A stretch of DNA of 64,000 nucleotides from Clostridium sp. CMCC3677 (GCF_023845585.1 NZ_JAMQHS010000004.1:248001-312000), one strand, 5' to 3'; positions 46,303 through 55,714 are shown, numbered from the stretch's first letter. Translations and numbers: made by a program. Notes: generated by a model not told the origin, from the sequence alone.

Positions 46303-47820
46303 TTAAACTCTAACTTCAAAAATAGTTTTATCATCTACATAATATTCACTATGAGTATATTCTTTATTTTGATTAAAGTTGAATATTAATAAATATCCCT
46401 TATTTAAACCTTCTATTTCAAGATAATTTTTTAATTGATTTAAACCTTTTTTATGTGCAATTTCTCCATGCCAAATTTTTGTTTCTATAATATACTTACA
46501 TTTATTATATTGAATAACAACGTCCAATCTTCTTTCTTCTGAAATTTGAACTTCTTTATAATCAAATCCAACTCCATTAATTATTGGTTTTATAAATGAT
46601 AAAAATAAAAGAACTCCTTGTCTTTCTAAAAACTCTATATCTCTAGAACTATAATTCTCTTTCATAAATTGTTGAAATCTTAATAATGCATTCTCCATAT
46701 CAAGGGTATTATCTTCATTTATAAAGTTATCTTTAAAATTATATTTAGACATTGTTCTAGTATCCGTTTTTGATATCATATAATTGTAAATAACTTCTTT
46801 AAGAATTTGATTTGATACGATAGTGTTGTTATTTTTATCTTTTACTAAATATCCAAACATATGACCTAAATCTATAGTCGGATTATTTATATTGTATGTT
46901 ATTTGTAAACCACTAACTAAGATACTATATAAGCATTCATATAACTTTGAGTTATTTTCAAGATTTTTAATTAAATCATCAAATAATGTATTTTTATCTT
47001 CTAATAATAATTTTACCGCTCTTTGTATATCAAATATTGTCCATTCCCTTTTATTTTCTGATAATAAAATTTCATCTATTATTTGACATATTCTTGATAC
47101 TAAAAATGGGTATCCTGCTGTAAATTTATATATCTCCTTACTAAGAAATTCTATATTTAATGGTAATGCATTTTCAGCAGCATATTCCTTTAGCATAGTT
47201 CCTATTTCTATCTCACTAAAACTCATATCTATATTAAAATTCACCGCTATATTCCATGGTGAATTATATCTTATTTCTGAATTATCTCTAACCTTTAATT
47301 TTAAATTTTTAATATCATACACACCTGCTAATATAACTGATTTAAAAGTAGTCCCAAGATCCTGTTCTCTACTTAAATATAATGATCTAAGCATACCAAG
47401 AAAGCTTAAAAATAATCTATTGCTAGAATTTTTATCAACTTCATCTATGATAAGTATAATTTCATTATCTTTTGTCAAATCCATTATCCTATTTGAAAGT
47501 TCTGTTAACGTTGATGCTTTTCTGATATCTATATTAGTAAATCTAGACATATAGTCTACAAAGGTTTCACAAAATCTCTCCTCACTTGCAAAATCTTCTC
47601 CTATAAGTTCAAAATCCATTCTTATTACACTATATTTACCACTTAATCTCTTATACAATTCATTTAGTGTTGTTGTTTTTCCAAATTGCCTTGGTCTATT
47701 TATAACAAAATAAAATTCTTCCTCTACAAGTTTTTCTATCTCATCTATTTTATTTGATATATCTACCATATAATGCTTTCTAGGAACACATACTCCTGTT
47801 GTGTTAAATCTTTTTTTCAT
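46303..47820 (-). CDS. AAA-ATPase-like protein with C-terminal PD-(D/E)XK nuclease domain (second copy)
   Basis: 505 residues. N-terminal ATPase with Walker A NRPRQFGKTTTLNEL (about 41-55) and Walker B EIILIIDEVDKNSSN (about 119-133), a winged-helix-like middle, and a C-terminal nuclease-like domain with RRLDVVIQYN (Asp) and KYIIETKIWHG (E-x-K, about 456-466). It differs from the protein at 39692-41251 in sequence but has the same architecture and promoter. The ATG at 47820 follows AGAGGAAGTG. Function unproven; a role in defence or DNA handling is a guess. Confidence 0.86.
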   Translation of the reverse strand: MKKRFNTTGVCVPRKHYMVDISNKIDEIEKLVEEEFYFVINRPRQFGKTTTLNELYKRLSGKYSVIRMDFELIGEDFASEERFCETFVDYMSRFTNIDIRKASTLTELSNRIMDLTKDNEIILIIDEVDKNSSNRLFLSFLGMLRSLYLSREQDLGTTFKSVILAGVYDIKNLKLKVRDNSEIRYNSPWNIAVNFNIDMSFSEIEIGTMLKEYAAENALPLNIEFLSKEIYKFTAGYPFLVSRICQIIDEILLSENKREWTIFDIQRAVKLLLEDKNTLFDDLIKNLENNSKLYECLYSILVSGLQITYNINNPTIDLGHMFGYLVKDKNNNTIVSNQILKEVIYNYMISKTDTRTMSKYNFKDNFINEDNTLDMENALLRFQQFMKENYSSRDIEFLERQGVLLFLSFIKPIINGVGFDYKEVQISEERRLDVVIQYNKCKYIIETKIWHGEIAHKKGLNQLKNYLEIEGLNKGYLLIFNFNQNKEYTHSEYYVDDKTIFEVRV

Positions 47821-47880
47821 AATCTCACTTCCTCTCTTAAAGTTTCTCTATCGCTTAAATAACGTCTGCATTTTAAGACA

Positions 47881-47921
47881 ATTATAACATAAGCTAATGA
47901 TTCTTTTAATATCATTAGCTT
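47881..47921 (-). promoter_or_regulatory. Promoter with operator dyad, second AAA/nuclease gene
   Basis: Minus strand: -10 TATAAT (47886-47881), 17-nt spacer, -35 TTAAAA (47909-47904). The dyad AAGCTAATGAT / ATCATTAGCTT spans 47891-47921, 31 bp as at 41319-41349, and the dyad and -10 are separated by the same four bases ACAT. It could also end transcripts of the DUF4179 gene upstream. Confidence 0.72.
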
Positions 47922-47948
47922 GTTTATTAATATCTAATCATATTATGT

Positions 47949-49019
47949 TTATTTTATGTTTATTATCTCATCAAATATTAATTCTTTTCCAATCTCTTTA
48001 TAGGAAGTTTCACTTTGACCTTTTGATTCAGTTATTGTTTCGCCCTTTTCTAATATGGGTTTATTTATTATAACCCTAATATTTTTACTTTCATTAGAAG
48101 GTGCTTTAAAAATAATATTTTCAGTTTTATTATCTTCATCTATACTACTATCTGAAAAATTAAGTTCTTCTCTATTTTCATCATAAATCGAAACTTCATA
48201 GTCACTCCACTTACCTTTGTTATAAGTTAAACTAAATATCATATCAAAAGGTGTTATTGATAGCGAGTTTAAATTTACACTGTCATTTCCTATGTTATCT
48301 AGATTTACAACTCTTTTAATATCTTTATTCACTTTTACAGGTATTTTAAAAGCCCATGTACCAGATTTCACATCACGTTTTTCATCATTTTCTACTGAAT
48401 CAGTTTGAAATGATATGTATTTAACTTGAAATATAAATTCATCTGGGATAGATATTTTTAGCGATGACAGTTTATACTTTTCCATACCGACGAAAGTATT
48501 ATCATCAATAAATTTTCCTTCAAGACCAGCAATTCCTGTATTGTCTAGTTGTTTATTAGAGAAATCTACTTTATTATATTCTTCGCTTGTTATAAGTTGA
48601 TTCATTGTTAAAGGTGCCTCTCCCCACGACGTATATTTAAAAGGCTTTTCACTCTCAACAATATATGTTACATATAAAGATTGTCCATCGCATAATATAT
48701 CCGACAAAGTTACACCTACTCCATTAGAGTATGCTGTTTCATTGACTGATGTAGAGTATTCTGAATAATTACTTGGAAAGTATATATTTTTTTCAATAGC
48801 TTGAAATACATTTCCAACAATAGGTATTTTAGCTGCTAATGCTGGATTTGAAAACCCTATAGTTAAAACAATAATTAAGGAAGCTGCTGTAATCCCTAAA
48901 TTTCTTCTAATAAGTTTTTTTCTTTTAATATTTTTTAAATCTACAGCTCTTTTTACCCCAATATCTATAAAATCATCTATATTATCTGGTATACTAATAT
49001 TTTCATAGTTCTTATTCAT
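47949..49019 (-). CDS. DUF4179 domain protein, probable anti-sigma factor
   Basis: 356 residues. A short cytoplasmic N-terminus (about 1-40), which would bind the sigma factor, is followed by one membrane segment RNLGITAASLIIVLTIGF (about 41-60). The conserved motif ANPALAAKIPIVGNVFQAIE-like follows, then a long extracellular part with beta-rich DUF4179 and DUF5643-like regions. It overlaps the ECF sigma gene by 8 bp, the standard sigma/anti-sigma layout. Confidence 0.85.
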   Translation of the reverse strand: MNKNYENISIPDNIDDFIDIGVKRAVDLKNIKRKKLIRRNLGITAASLIIVLTIGFSNPALAAKIPIVGNVFQAIEKNIYFPSNYSEYSTSVNETAYSNGVGVTLSDILCDGQSLYVTYIVESEKPFKYTSWGEAPLTMNQLITSEEYNKVDFSNKQLDNTGIAGLEGKFIDDNTFVGMEKYKLSSLKISIPDEFIFQVKYISFQTDSVENDEKRDVKSGTWAFKIPVKVNKDIKRVVNLDNIGNDSVNLNSLSITPFDMIFSLTYNKGKWSDYEVSIYDENREELNFSDSSIDEDNKTENIIFKAPSNESKNIRVIINKPILEKGETITESKGQSETSYKEIGKELIFDEIINIK

Positions 49020-49578
49020 TTAAAAAGTCCTCCTTTAAAATTTTACTTAAATCATTTTTAGCTCTTTTCAAATGACTTTTAACTGTATTTTCTGGTATCT
49101 CCATAATATAAGATATATCTCTTAACGATAAATCATTAAAATACTTAAGGATTATTACTGTTTTATAGTTATTTCTCAATTTATCAATTGCTTCATATAA
49201 ATCAAGTTTTTCCTCAGTAGATATAAACTCTTTTTTAATCAATATATCATTATCATTTAAATAAGTAATTTTTGCATTTTTTCTTATTGTATTTATACAT
49301 TCATTTATTACTATTTTTGTTATCCATGTTTTAAAAACACTTTCTTTTTTTAGTTTTTTTATATTAATAAATGCCTTATATGTGCTTTCTTGTAATATAT
49401 CTAAAGCTATCTGTTCATTTTTTACATAACTATAAGCAATTTTATAAAGATATGTTTTATTTTCCTTTATTAAACTTGTAAATGCTTCTGAATCTCCTTT
49501 CATGGCCATTTTTACCAAACTATTTTTCATTAGACTTTTATTATAAAATCTATATACTAACGTATTTTCATTAATCAT
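49012..49578 (-). CDS. ECF-type RNA polymerase sigma factor
   Basis: 188 residues from MINENTLVYRFYNKSL. A reading 16 codons longer (49626) is less likely because TTAAGGGAGA stands before the ATG at 49578. Region 2 includes YLYKIAYSYVKNEQIALDILQESTYKAFINI (about 43-73) with FKTWITKIVINECIN; region 4 has LSLRDISYIMEIPENTVKSHLKRAK. It is cotranscribed with its anti-sigma factor and probably autoregulated. The signal is unknown. Confidence 0.92.
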   Translation of the reverse strand: MINENTLVYRFYNKSLMKNSLVKMAMKGDSEAFTSLIKENKTYLYKIAYSYVKNEQIALDILQESTYKAFINIKKLKKESVFKTWITKIVINECINTIRKNAKITYLNDNDILIKKEFISTEEKLDLYEAIDKLRNNYKTVIILKYFNDLSLRDISYIMEIPENTVKSHLKRAKNDLSKILKEDFLNE

Positions 49579-49749
49579 ATTATCTCCCTTAACATAATGA
49601 TTTTTATTTTTACACCCATACCACAAATTCTAAAAGAATACTAAAGTATTAATATATATATATATTAGCTAAGCTTTCTTTATAAATAGACTGTAACTTA
49701 TTTAAATGCCTTATTACATCTATTAGACAATTAATGATTATAAAAAGTT

Positions 49750-49807
49750 GCAAAAAATAAAATGCTTTTCTAACAACTTATTTCGTCATTAGAAAAGCAT
49801 TTATTAT
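49750..49807 (-). repeat. Dispersed terminator repeat, copy 2
   Basis: AATGCTTTTCTAA pairs with TTAGAAAAGCATT around a 15-nt loop and is followed by a T-run on the minus strand. About 57 bp are nearly identical to 52890-52946. It serves as the terminator of the MarR gene. Confidence 0.85.
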
Positions 49808-49855
49808 AATATATTTTTAATACATTGTCCACATTTGAGTTACTTGTATAACGCT

Positions 49856-50278
49856 CTACTTAGATTCTAATATCCTTGCAGAATCATTTGTTATCTTGGT
49901 TAATAAATTATAGTCTTCTCCTAATATTTCTCTATAACGATTATGTAACTTTAATCTGTACTTTTGTATATCCTCTTGAATTTTTTCTCCGTCATTAGTT
50001 AAATATATATGAGATAATTTTCCTTCAGCTCGTCTCTCAACTAAACCATTTATAACCAATTTATCTATAAGTCTCGTTATTGTAGATGGTTTTAAGTGAA
50101 GTTCTTTGCTTAATTCCTTTTGTGTTATTCCAGGTTTAAACTTTACGCCAAGAAGTATATATACATATGTAGGAGATAATCCTAGTGGCTTTAACTCGTC
50201 TTCAGCTATTTTGGCTGCTATCTTTTTTAATCTAGTTGCAGTGAAAAATAAACACTCACAAAAATTTTGTTCAAGCAT
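49856..50278 (-). CDS. MarR family transcriptional regulator
   Basis: 140 residues. Dimerisation helices at both ends flank a winged helix: GITQKELSKELHLKPSTITRLIDKLVINGLVERRAEGKLSHIYLTNDG (about 53-100). The wing lacks the usual DRR, reading EGKLSHIYLT instead, so contacts in the wing may differ. Two Cys near the N-terminus (CECLFF) could sense thiol stress, which is a guess. The ATG at 50278 follows ACGGAGGGC. Its target is unknown; panE starts on the other side of a terminator. Confidence 0.88.
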   Translation of the reverse strand: MLEQNFCECLFFTATRLKKIAAKIAEDELKPLGLSPTYVYILLGVKFKPGITQKELSKELHLKPSTITRLIDKLVINGLVERRAEGKLSHIYLTNDGEKIQEDIQKYRLKLHNRYREILGEDYNLLTKITNDSARILESK

Positions 50279-50444
50279 TATGCCCTCCGTTCTAATTTTT
50301 TATAATTTTATCTATATAAATAATATATTAAAGATAATTTTTAAAATTTGCAACTAAATTAATACCACTATTTTATATAAAAGTATTTCTTTACCCTATA
50401 TTTTATTATCAAGATCGTTATTTAATTGTATAAATAATATCAAA

Positions 50445-50480
50445 AAAAGTTGATTACTATTTAAATAATAATCAACTTTT
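50445..50480 (-). terminator. Terminator of the EIIC-panE operon
   Basis: A perfect 12-bp stem AAAAGTTGATTA / TAATCAACTTTT with a 12-nt loop and a T-run on the minus strand, 14 bp after the panE stop. Confidence 0.85.
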
Positions 50481-50493
50481 TAAATAACTGTAT

Positions 50494-51423
50494 TTATTTA
50501 ACAAGTAATTGTTCTTTTGCATGAACCATAGTTGTTAATAAATCATTACATTCTGTATTTATATTAAATTCTTTACCTTTTCTAGATACATATCCATTTA
50601 TATAATCAATCTCTGTAAGACGATGATTTTGAATTAAATCTTGATGCATTGATGGATAGTGTTCTCCAGCTTGGCTTGGATCATATATTTTTTCTATTCC
50701 TTTTGCAACTTCCTCAACATTTAATTCTACTCCATATTTAGCAGCAATATCAGCAAATTCTTTTATAATATTACGAATAAGCTCTGGAGCTTCTTTTAGC
50801 TCTCCAAACTCCTTAATATTACAATCTAAAATTGTGCAACAACTATTTAAAGTTCCATTTACACATGCTTTACGCCATATTGAAAATATAACATTTTCAC
50901 TATAATGAGCTTTTAATCCTGCTTGATTTAATATGTCACAAATCTCTCTTGCTTCTACTTCCATATTAGAATCAATATTTTGTACTTCTAAGCTTCCATC
51001 TCCAGTTAATACAACATGTCCAGGACCTGCTAATCCAGCTGTCCATAAAGTTACACCCATAAGTATATTTTTACTATCAACATATTTTTCAATAGTTTCA
51101 TTATGACCTAATCCATTTAATAGGCATAATACTCTTGTATGTTTTCCTAAAATATTATTTACAGATTTTAACATAGATTCTAATCCCATTGATTTAGTAA
51201 ATAAAATTACTAAGTCTGGAACTTCTTTAGCATCTTCTGGTAACATTGCTGGTATTTTTACCTTCTTACATTCTCCATTTTCTTCAACTGTTAATCCTTC
51301 TTTATTTATAGTATCTACATGATCCTTCCATGCATCTATTAAGAAAACTTCATTTCCAGATTCATGTAACATATATCCATAACGTGAGCCCATAGCTCCT
51401 GCTCCAACAATTGCAATTTTCAT
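50494..51423 (-). CDS. panE: 2-dehydropantoate 2-reductase (ketopantoate reductase)
   Basis: 309 residues. NADPH-binding GAGAMGSRYGYML (about 7-19), the ApbA/PanE core, and the catalytic Lys in IWRKACVNGTLNSCCTILD (about 181-199). The C-terminal ApbA domain has SMHQDLIQNHRLTEIDYINGYV with the conserved Glu/Asp. It reduces ketopantoate to pantoate for CoA synthesis, though some family members reduce other 2-oxo acids. It follows an EIIC-type permease gene by 35 bp. panB and panC are not nearby. Confidence 0.9.
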   Translation of the reverse strand: MKIAIVGAGAMGSRYGYMLHESGNEVFLIDAWKDHVDTINKEGLTVEENGECKKVKIPAMLPEDAKEVPDLVILFTKSMGLESMLKSVNNILGKHTRVLCLLNGLGHNETIEKYVDSKNILMGVTLWTAGLAGPGHVVLTGDGSLEVQNIDSNMEVEAREICDILNQAGLKAHYSENVIFSIWRKACVNGTLNSCCTILDCNIKEFGELKEAPELIRNIIKEFADIAAKYGVELNVEEVAKGIEKIYDPSQAGEHYPSMHQDLIQNHRLTEIDYINGYVSRKGKEFNINTECNDLLTTMVHAKEQLLVK

Positions 51424-51458
51424 TTCAATTCACTCTCCTCTTTTGCTTCAATTACAAA

Positions 51459-52511
51459 TTAAATATATTTAAAAATATTTTCATCATATAAATGTATAAC
51501 TTTTCTACAGAACCAATCAATAACAAATGCACCTACAAAAGGTATAACCACAAATGCTATTAATACTCCAATAATTGATCCCGAACTATTTATAGCCGCT
51601 AAAGGACCAACTAATCCAACTAATCCAAATCCAGCACTATTCGGTGTACCTAAGATATTAAACAGATAAGCACCTATTCCACTTAAGATACCATTTGCAA
51701 TAATAGGTACTGCTATTATTGGATAGGTAACTAAATTCGGCATCATCATTTTCATGGCTCCTAATAACACAGATAAAGTAACTCCACTTTCATTCACTTT
51801 TCTTGATCCAATTACTAAAACAGCTGTACAAGCAGTAACCCCAATAGCAGCTGCTCCGGCACCTAGTCCTGTTATTCCTATGGCAATTCCTATTGCTACA
51901 GTTGAAATTGGTGAAATAATTAAAACCGAGAATGAAACACTAATTAAAATACACATTAATAATGGTTGTAACACTGCGAAATTATTAATTAAGTTTCCTA
52001 TTGTTATAGTAATTTGTCTTACATATGGAAGCATAAGCATTCCAATAACACCCACACCAGCTCCAACAATTGGTAATAATAATATTGTTAACGATCCTAA
52101 TTTATTTCCTATTAATCTAACAACATATACAGCTATACATGCAACTAACATTATGTTTATTAAATCGCCTATACCAACCATTTGTACTCCATGTTCTGTG
52201 ACTTTATAAGCACCTGAGCCTAAGAATACTGCTGATCCAACAATAACTGATTGCATAGGATTAAGATTAAATTGTAATCCTACTAATACACCTACAATAA
52301 CTGGCACTATGAATTGCATAATACTTACAGCATTGTAAAGAGTGGCAAATATTGGAGAAACATCTATTAGTCCTTTAAATATTGAACCTAGAATTGCATT
52401 TGGAATTAATCCTACAACAATTCCAGTTGCAGTTCCAGCCAAAACTTTATTTAAATAATCTTTAGGTGTTAATTTATCTTTTTCTACTATATTCTTTTCT
52501 ATCATATTCAT
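51459..52511 (-). CDS. PTS EIIC-like permease (PTS_EIIC_2 family)
   Basis: 350 residues, about nine to ten membrane segments, rich in Gly/Ala/Ile. It resembles the EIIC_2 group, stand-alone EIIC-like permeases without linked EIIA or EIIB: GTATGIVVGLIPNAILG (about 26-42), LSVLLGAMKMMMPN and GTPNSAGFGLVGLVGP. The substrate is unknown. Sharing an operon with panE suggests import of a pantoate/ketopantoate-related or other 2-oxo acid compound. The ATG at 52511 follows TAGGAAG. Confidence 0.8.
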   Translation of the reverse strand: MNMIEKNIVEKDKLTPKDYLNKVLAGTATGIVVGLIPNAILGSIFKGLIDVSPIFATLYNAVSIMQFIVPVIVGVLVGLQFNLNPMQSVIVGSAVFLGSGAYKVTEHGVQMVGIGDLINIMLVACIAVYVVRLIGNKLGSLTILLLPIVGAGVGVIGMLMLPYVRQITITIGNLINNFAVLQPLLMCILISVSFSVLIISPISTVAIGIAIGITGLGAGAAAIGVTACTAVLVIGSRKVNESGVTLSVLLGAMKMMMPNLVTYPIIAVPIIANGILSGIGAYLFNILGTPNSAGFGLVGLVGPLAAINSSGSIIGVLIAFVVIPFVGAFVIDWFCRKVIHLYDENIFKYI

Positions 52512-52540
52512 CTTCTTCCTATTTATAAATTTTTTAGTAA

Positions 52541-52620
52541 TTGTTTATTTTTATCATTCCCATTTTATTTTTTATCATTCTAATTTTATTTTTCATTGTT
52601 TATTTTTTATCAGTCAATTT
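52541..52620. repeat. Imperfect tandem repeats upstream of the EIIC-like gene
   Basis: Four units of about 20 bp based on TTATTTTTTATCATTC start near 52545, 52565, 52587 and 52600 in the leader of the EIIC-panE operon. The rest of the 477-bp gap 52512-52988 is AT-rich without an ORF, apart from the terminator repeat. Confidence 0.5.
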
Positions 52621-52889
52621 TTTAATTTTTAAAGTTATATCTTAGATAAATTACTAGTAATCCATTGAAAGTTATTGTTTTAATTTAAATTTCGTATATA
52701 AGTGCTTCATTTGTATGTACAACTAACTTTCGAGAGTAAATATATCATATTTAAAAACAAATTTCAACACATTAAAATTATAAAAGTTAAAAAAATAACA
52801 ATATATTATATAAATCAACAATTTTAGAGTATTTTTATAGATAAATGTTAAAAATTTCTCAATAAATTTTTGTGTTTAAATAAAAAATC

Positions 52890-52946
52890 GCAAAAATAAA
52901 ATGCTTTTCTAACAACTTATTTTGTCATTAGAAAAGCATTTGTTAT
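52890..52946 (-). repeat. Dispersed terminator repeat, copy 3
   Basis: Nearly identical to 49750-49807, with the same 13-bp stem and T tail on the minus strand. It acts as the terminator of the OPA-family transporter gene ending at 52989. Confidence 0.85.
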
Positions 52947-52988
52947 ACAAAATATCTATACTTAATTTATGCAATTATTTTTATACTA

Positions 52989-54407
52989 TTAAGCAGCCAA
53001 TTCTTCTGCTTCTTTTTCAGACTTATTTAAGCTTCTTATCTTCTTTTCTTCGCCATAAGCAACAACTAATAAAAGACAAATTCCAATTATAAGTGCACCA
53101 TAGAATATAATAAATACATCATTCCATCCGTGAAGGCACATTCCACCAATATTTACACCTGATGATTTAGGATCAGCTATTTTAGCTAGCATAACTTTAG
53201 CTGTAGAATCTCCAAATAAATATCCAAAAGTACCACTTAAACCATTTGCAACAGCAATTGCTTTTTTAGGAGCAAATCCCACAAGAGATACACCTATTAA
53301 TAATTGTGGTCCAAATATTAATGCACCAAGAGCGCATAGTGAAACATTTACCATTGTAACGCTTGTAGCATATCTATATCCTAAAACTGCAAATCCAGTA
53401 AGTATTAAACAGAATACTGCAACTATTGCTCTTCTTCCTTTTAATAAGTCAGATATAAATCCCCAACTAAGACTACCAATAAGTGCACCTGTTTCAAAAT
53501 AGAATATTGTATTAACTGCATCACCCATTGCAAAATGTAATTGTTCAGTAACGTATAAAGGAGCCCAATTATCTATTCCTATACGAACTATATAAACGAA
53601 AACATTTGCTACACATAAGACCCAAATCCATGGATTTTTTAAAACATATTTTTTAAACACTTCAAATTTACTCATGTTATTTAATTCAGCACTATTTTCA
53701 GCTTTAACTTCACCAAATATTTCTTCTGCAGAATTCCAACCTAACTCTTCTGGCTCATCTTTTCCTACAAATAACATTGTAAAACCAATAACAGCTGCTA
53801 TTATTGATGGAACAATAAACATTCCTGCCACATTACCATGGAAAAATTTATTTGCTCCCCATAATGCTAACATTCCTGCTAATGCTCCCCCTATATTATG
53901 AGACATATTCCAAAATCCTAAATATCTACCTCTTTTATTAGTAGGGGTCCATCTAGTAATTGTTGAATAAGCACTTGGTCCACCTGGTGCTTGGAAAAAT
54001 CCACTTAATCCCCATAATATTAATACAGCTCCAGTACATTTATTTCCTGATATTAGTATAAGACCGATTACAAAGACCATTGTTGCAGACATCATAAGTA
54101 AAAATGACACTATACGCTTTGCATTTTTACCATCAATAAAATATCCTAACAATGTTTTACCAAGTGCATAAGTTATAGAAAATCCAAAACCTATATATCC
54201 AAGTTCAGATGTTGTAAAACCTAATTGTTCTTTTAAAAGTGGTTGTCCAGCTTTAAGATTATTTCTAATTAAATACATAGAAGCATACACAGAAAATACA
54301 ACTAAGAATGCTTTTAAGAATTCCTTTAACCACATCTTTCTTTGATCTTCAATTGATACTGTAGCCTCTTTTTTATTAATACTAAAAAAACTTGTCAATT
54401 TATTCAT
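52989..54407 (-). CDS. Organophosphate:phosphate antiporter family MFS transporter (GlpT/UhpT/PgtP type)
   Basis: 472 residues with about 12 membrane segments. Family marks are YASMYLIRNNLKAGQPLL (about 38-55) with the substrate-binding Arg, YFIDGKNAKR, and the signature NKRGRYLGFWNMSHNIGGAL (about 159-178). The C-terminus is cytoplasmic and charged. Members exchange phosphate for glycerol-3-phosphate, hexose phosphates or phosphoglycerates; sequence alone does not decide. A binding lipoprotein and a two-component system upstream recall the PgtABCP and HptARS-UhpT systems. The ATG at 54407 follows TTGGAGGA. Confidence 0.88.
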   Translation of the reverse strand: MNKLTSFFSINKKEATVSIEDQRKMWLKEFLKAFLVVFSVYASMYLIRNNLKAGQPLLKEQLGFTTSELGYIGFGFSITYALGKTLLGYFIDGKNAKRIVSFLLMMSATMVFVIGLILISGNKCTGAVLILWGLSGFFQAPGGPSAYSTITRWTPTNKRGRYLGFWNMSHNIGGALAGMLALWGANKFFHGNVAGMFIVPSIIAAVIGFTMLFVGKDEPEELGWNSAEEIFGEVKAENSAELNNMSKFEVFKKYVLKNPWIWVLCVANVFVYIVRIGIDNWAPLYVTEQLHFAMGDAVNTIFYFETGALIGSLSWGFISDLLKGRRAIVAVFCLILTGFAVLGYRYATSVTMVNVSLCALGALIFGPQLLIGVSLVGFAPKKAIAVANGLSGTFGYLFGDSTAKVMLAKIADPKSSGVNIGGMCLHGWNDVFIIFYGALIIGICLLLVVAYGEEKKIRSLNKSEKEAEELAA

Positions 54408-54475
54408 ATCTATCCTCCAAATTACCTTAATATAATAAATACTTCTTAAAAATATTTATCTTTTAATTTTATTTG

Positions 54476-54511
54476 CATTAAAATTTATCCCCCAAATAAT
54501 AAATTTTAATG
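54476..54511. promoter_or_regulatory. 13-bp inverted repeat before the OPA-family transporter gene
   Basis: CATTAAAATTTAT and its exact complement (54476-54488 with 54499-54511) with a C-rich loop, 70 bp upstream of the start codon. It could be an operator or mRNA hairpin between the binding-protein gene and the transporter gene. Confidence 0.4.
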
Positions 54512-54633
54512 TTTTAAGTTCTAAATACTAGAAATTGAAAGTTGTTTAATTATTAATTTAAAAAGTTAAAGTATTAATTGTCATTACGTTATTTCAAAAA
54601 AGTTTAAATTTAAATATTCCCTTATTTATAAAT

Positions 54634-55683
54634 TTACGCTTTAAAACTATTCCACATCTTAATTAACCACTCTCTGTCTTCACTAGCTTTTTTGAAATCA
54701 TAATTATCATACATATTTACTTCACAATTTTGTTCATAATCATCATCTTTTATGTCTTTTCTTGTAGATTTACCTTGAGAGATATTTATTATCATTTCCT
54801 CACTCTCTTTGGTTGTACAAAAGTCTATAAAGTATTTGCCAACGTCTTCATTTGGACCATTTTTTATTTTTGAAATTGCATCTATATTCCAGCCAGTTTT
54901 TTTAGGGATATTAGTTATTACATTAAATCCAGAATTTTTAACTAACAATTGATCTGCTATAAAATTTGTACCTATTAAATATTCTCCAGTTGCAACTTTC
55001 TGTGCTGGAATATATCCATTAGATGTAAATTGTCCTACATTTGATTTCAATTCTTTTAAAAATTCTATAGCTTTTTCTTTACCCATATTTTGTACAATTG
55101 ATGCTATAATAGTATATCCTGTTCCTGATATATTAGGATCTGGTATTATAATCTCACCTTTATACATTGGATTAAGTAAATCCTCATACTTTTCTGGCAT
55201 TTTTAATCCCTTATCTGCAAATTCTTTATCCCATCTATCCTTGTTCACAATAATAGATAAAAAATTAACTTCTAAACCTGTCCAATATCCATCTTTATCT
55301 TTATATACATTTTGTATGCTATCGTAATTTTTGCATATATATTTTTCTGAAAGTTGCTCCTTTTTCATTAGATTATGAGCATCACAAGTTCCACCTATAA
55401 ATATATCTGCTTTAGGATATTTTTTTTCACATCTAATTCGCTCTAATGCCTCTTGCGTAGACATTCTTATATATTCGTATGTACATCCTGTTTTTTCCTT
55501 AAACATTTCTAAAAGTGTTCTACCAACTTCATCTCTAGATGCTACATAAACAACTATATGCTTTCCTTCCAGATTTAAATATCCATCTTTATAAATTACT
55601 TTTGAACTTTTTTTATTACAAGCAATAAGGTTAAAAGACACACATATGATTACAATAAAGCAAATAAATTTTTTAATATTCAT
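54634..55683 (-). CDS. Extracellular solute-binding lipoprotein, PgtC/HptA-like
   Basis: 349 residues. Lipoprotein signal with lipobox LIAC (Cys22). The mature part is a two-lobed iron(III)/small-molecule type binding fold: VVYVASRDEVGRTLLEMFKEKTGC (about 49-72), KADIFIGGTCDAHN (about 98-111), YKGEIIIPDPNISGTGYTIIASIVQ (about 173-197). Proteins like this with an OPA transporter act as sugar-phosphate or phosphoglycerate sensors (PgtC, HptA). No ABC permease is nearby, which supports a sensing role. It lies 31 bp after the 277-residue protein. Confidence 0.83.
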   Translation of the reverse strand: MNIKKFICFIVIICVSFNLIACNKKSSKVIYKDGYLNLEGKHIVVYVASRDEVGRTLLEMFKEKTGCTYEYIRMSTQEALERIRCEKKYPKADIFIGGTCDAHNLMKKEQLSEKYICKNYDSIQNVYKDKDGYWTGLEVNFLSIIVNKDRWDKEFADKGLKMPEKYEDLLNPMYKGEIIIPDPNISGTGYTIIASIVQNMGKEKAIEFLKELKSNVGQFTSNGYIPAQKVATGEYLIGTNFIADQLLVKNSGFNVITNIPKKTGWNIDAISKIKNGPNEDVGKYFIDFCTTKESEEMIINISQGKSTRKDIKDDDYEQNCEVNMYDNYDFKKASEDREWLIKMWNSFKA

Positions 55684-55714
55684 TACTAACTCCCCTCTCT
55701 AATGCTGATGATTT

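Noticed and set aside
49660-49672. TA-dinucleotide run as a structured repeat
   Set aside because: A short ATATAT run in an AT-rich gap, expected by chance.
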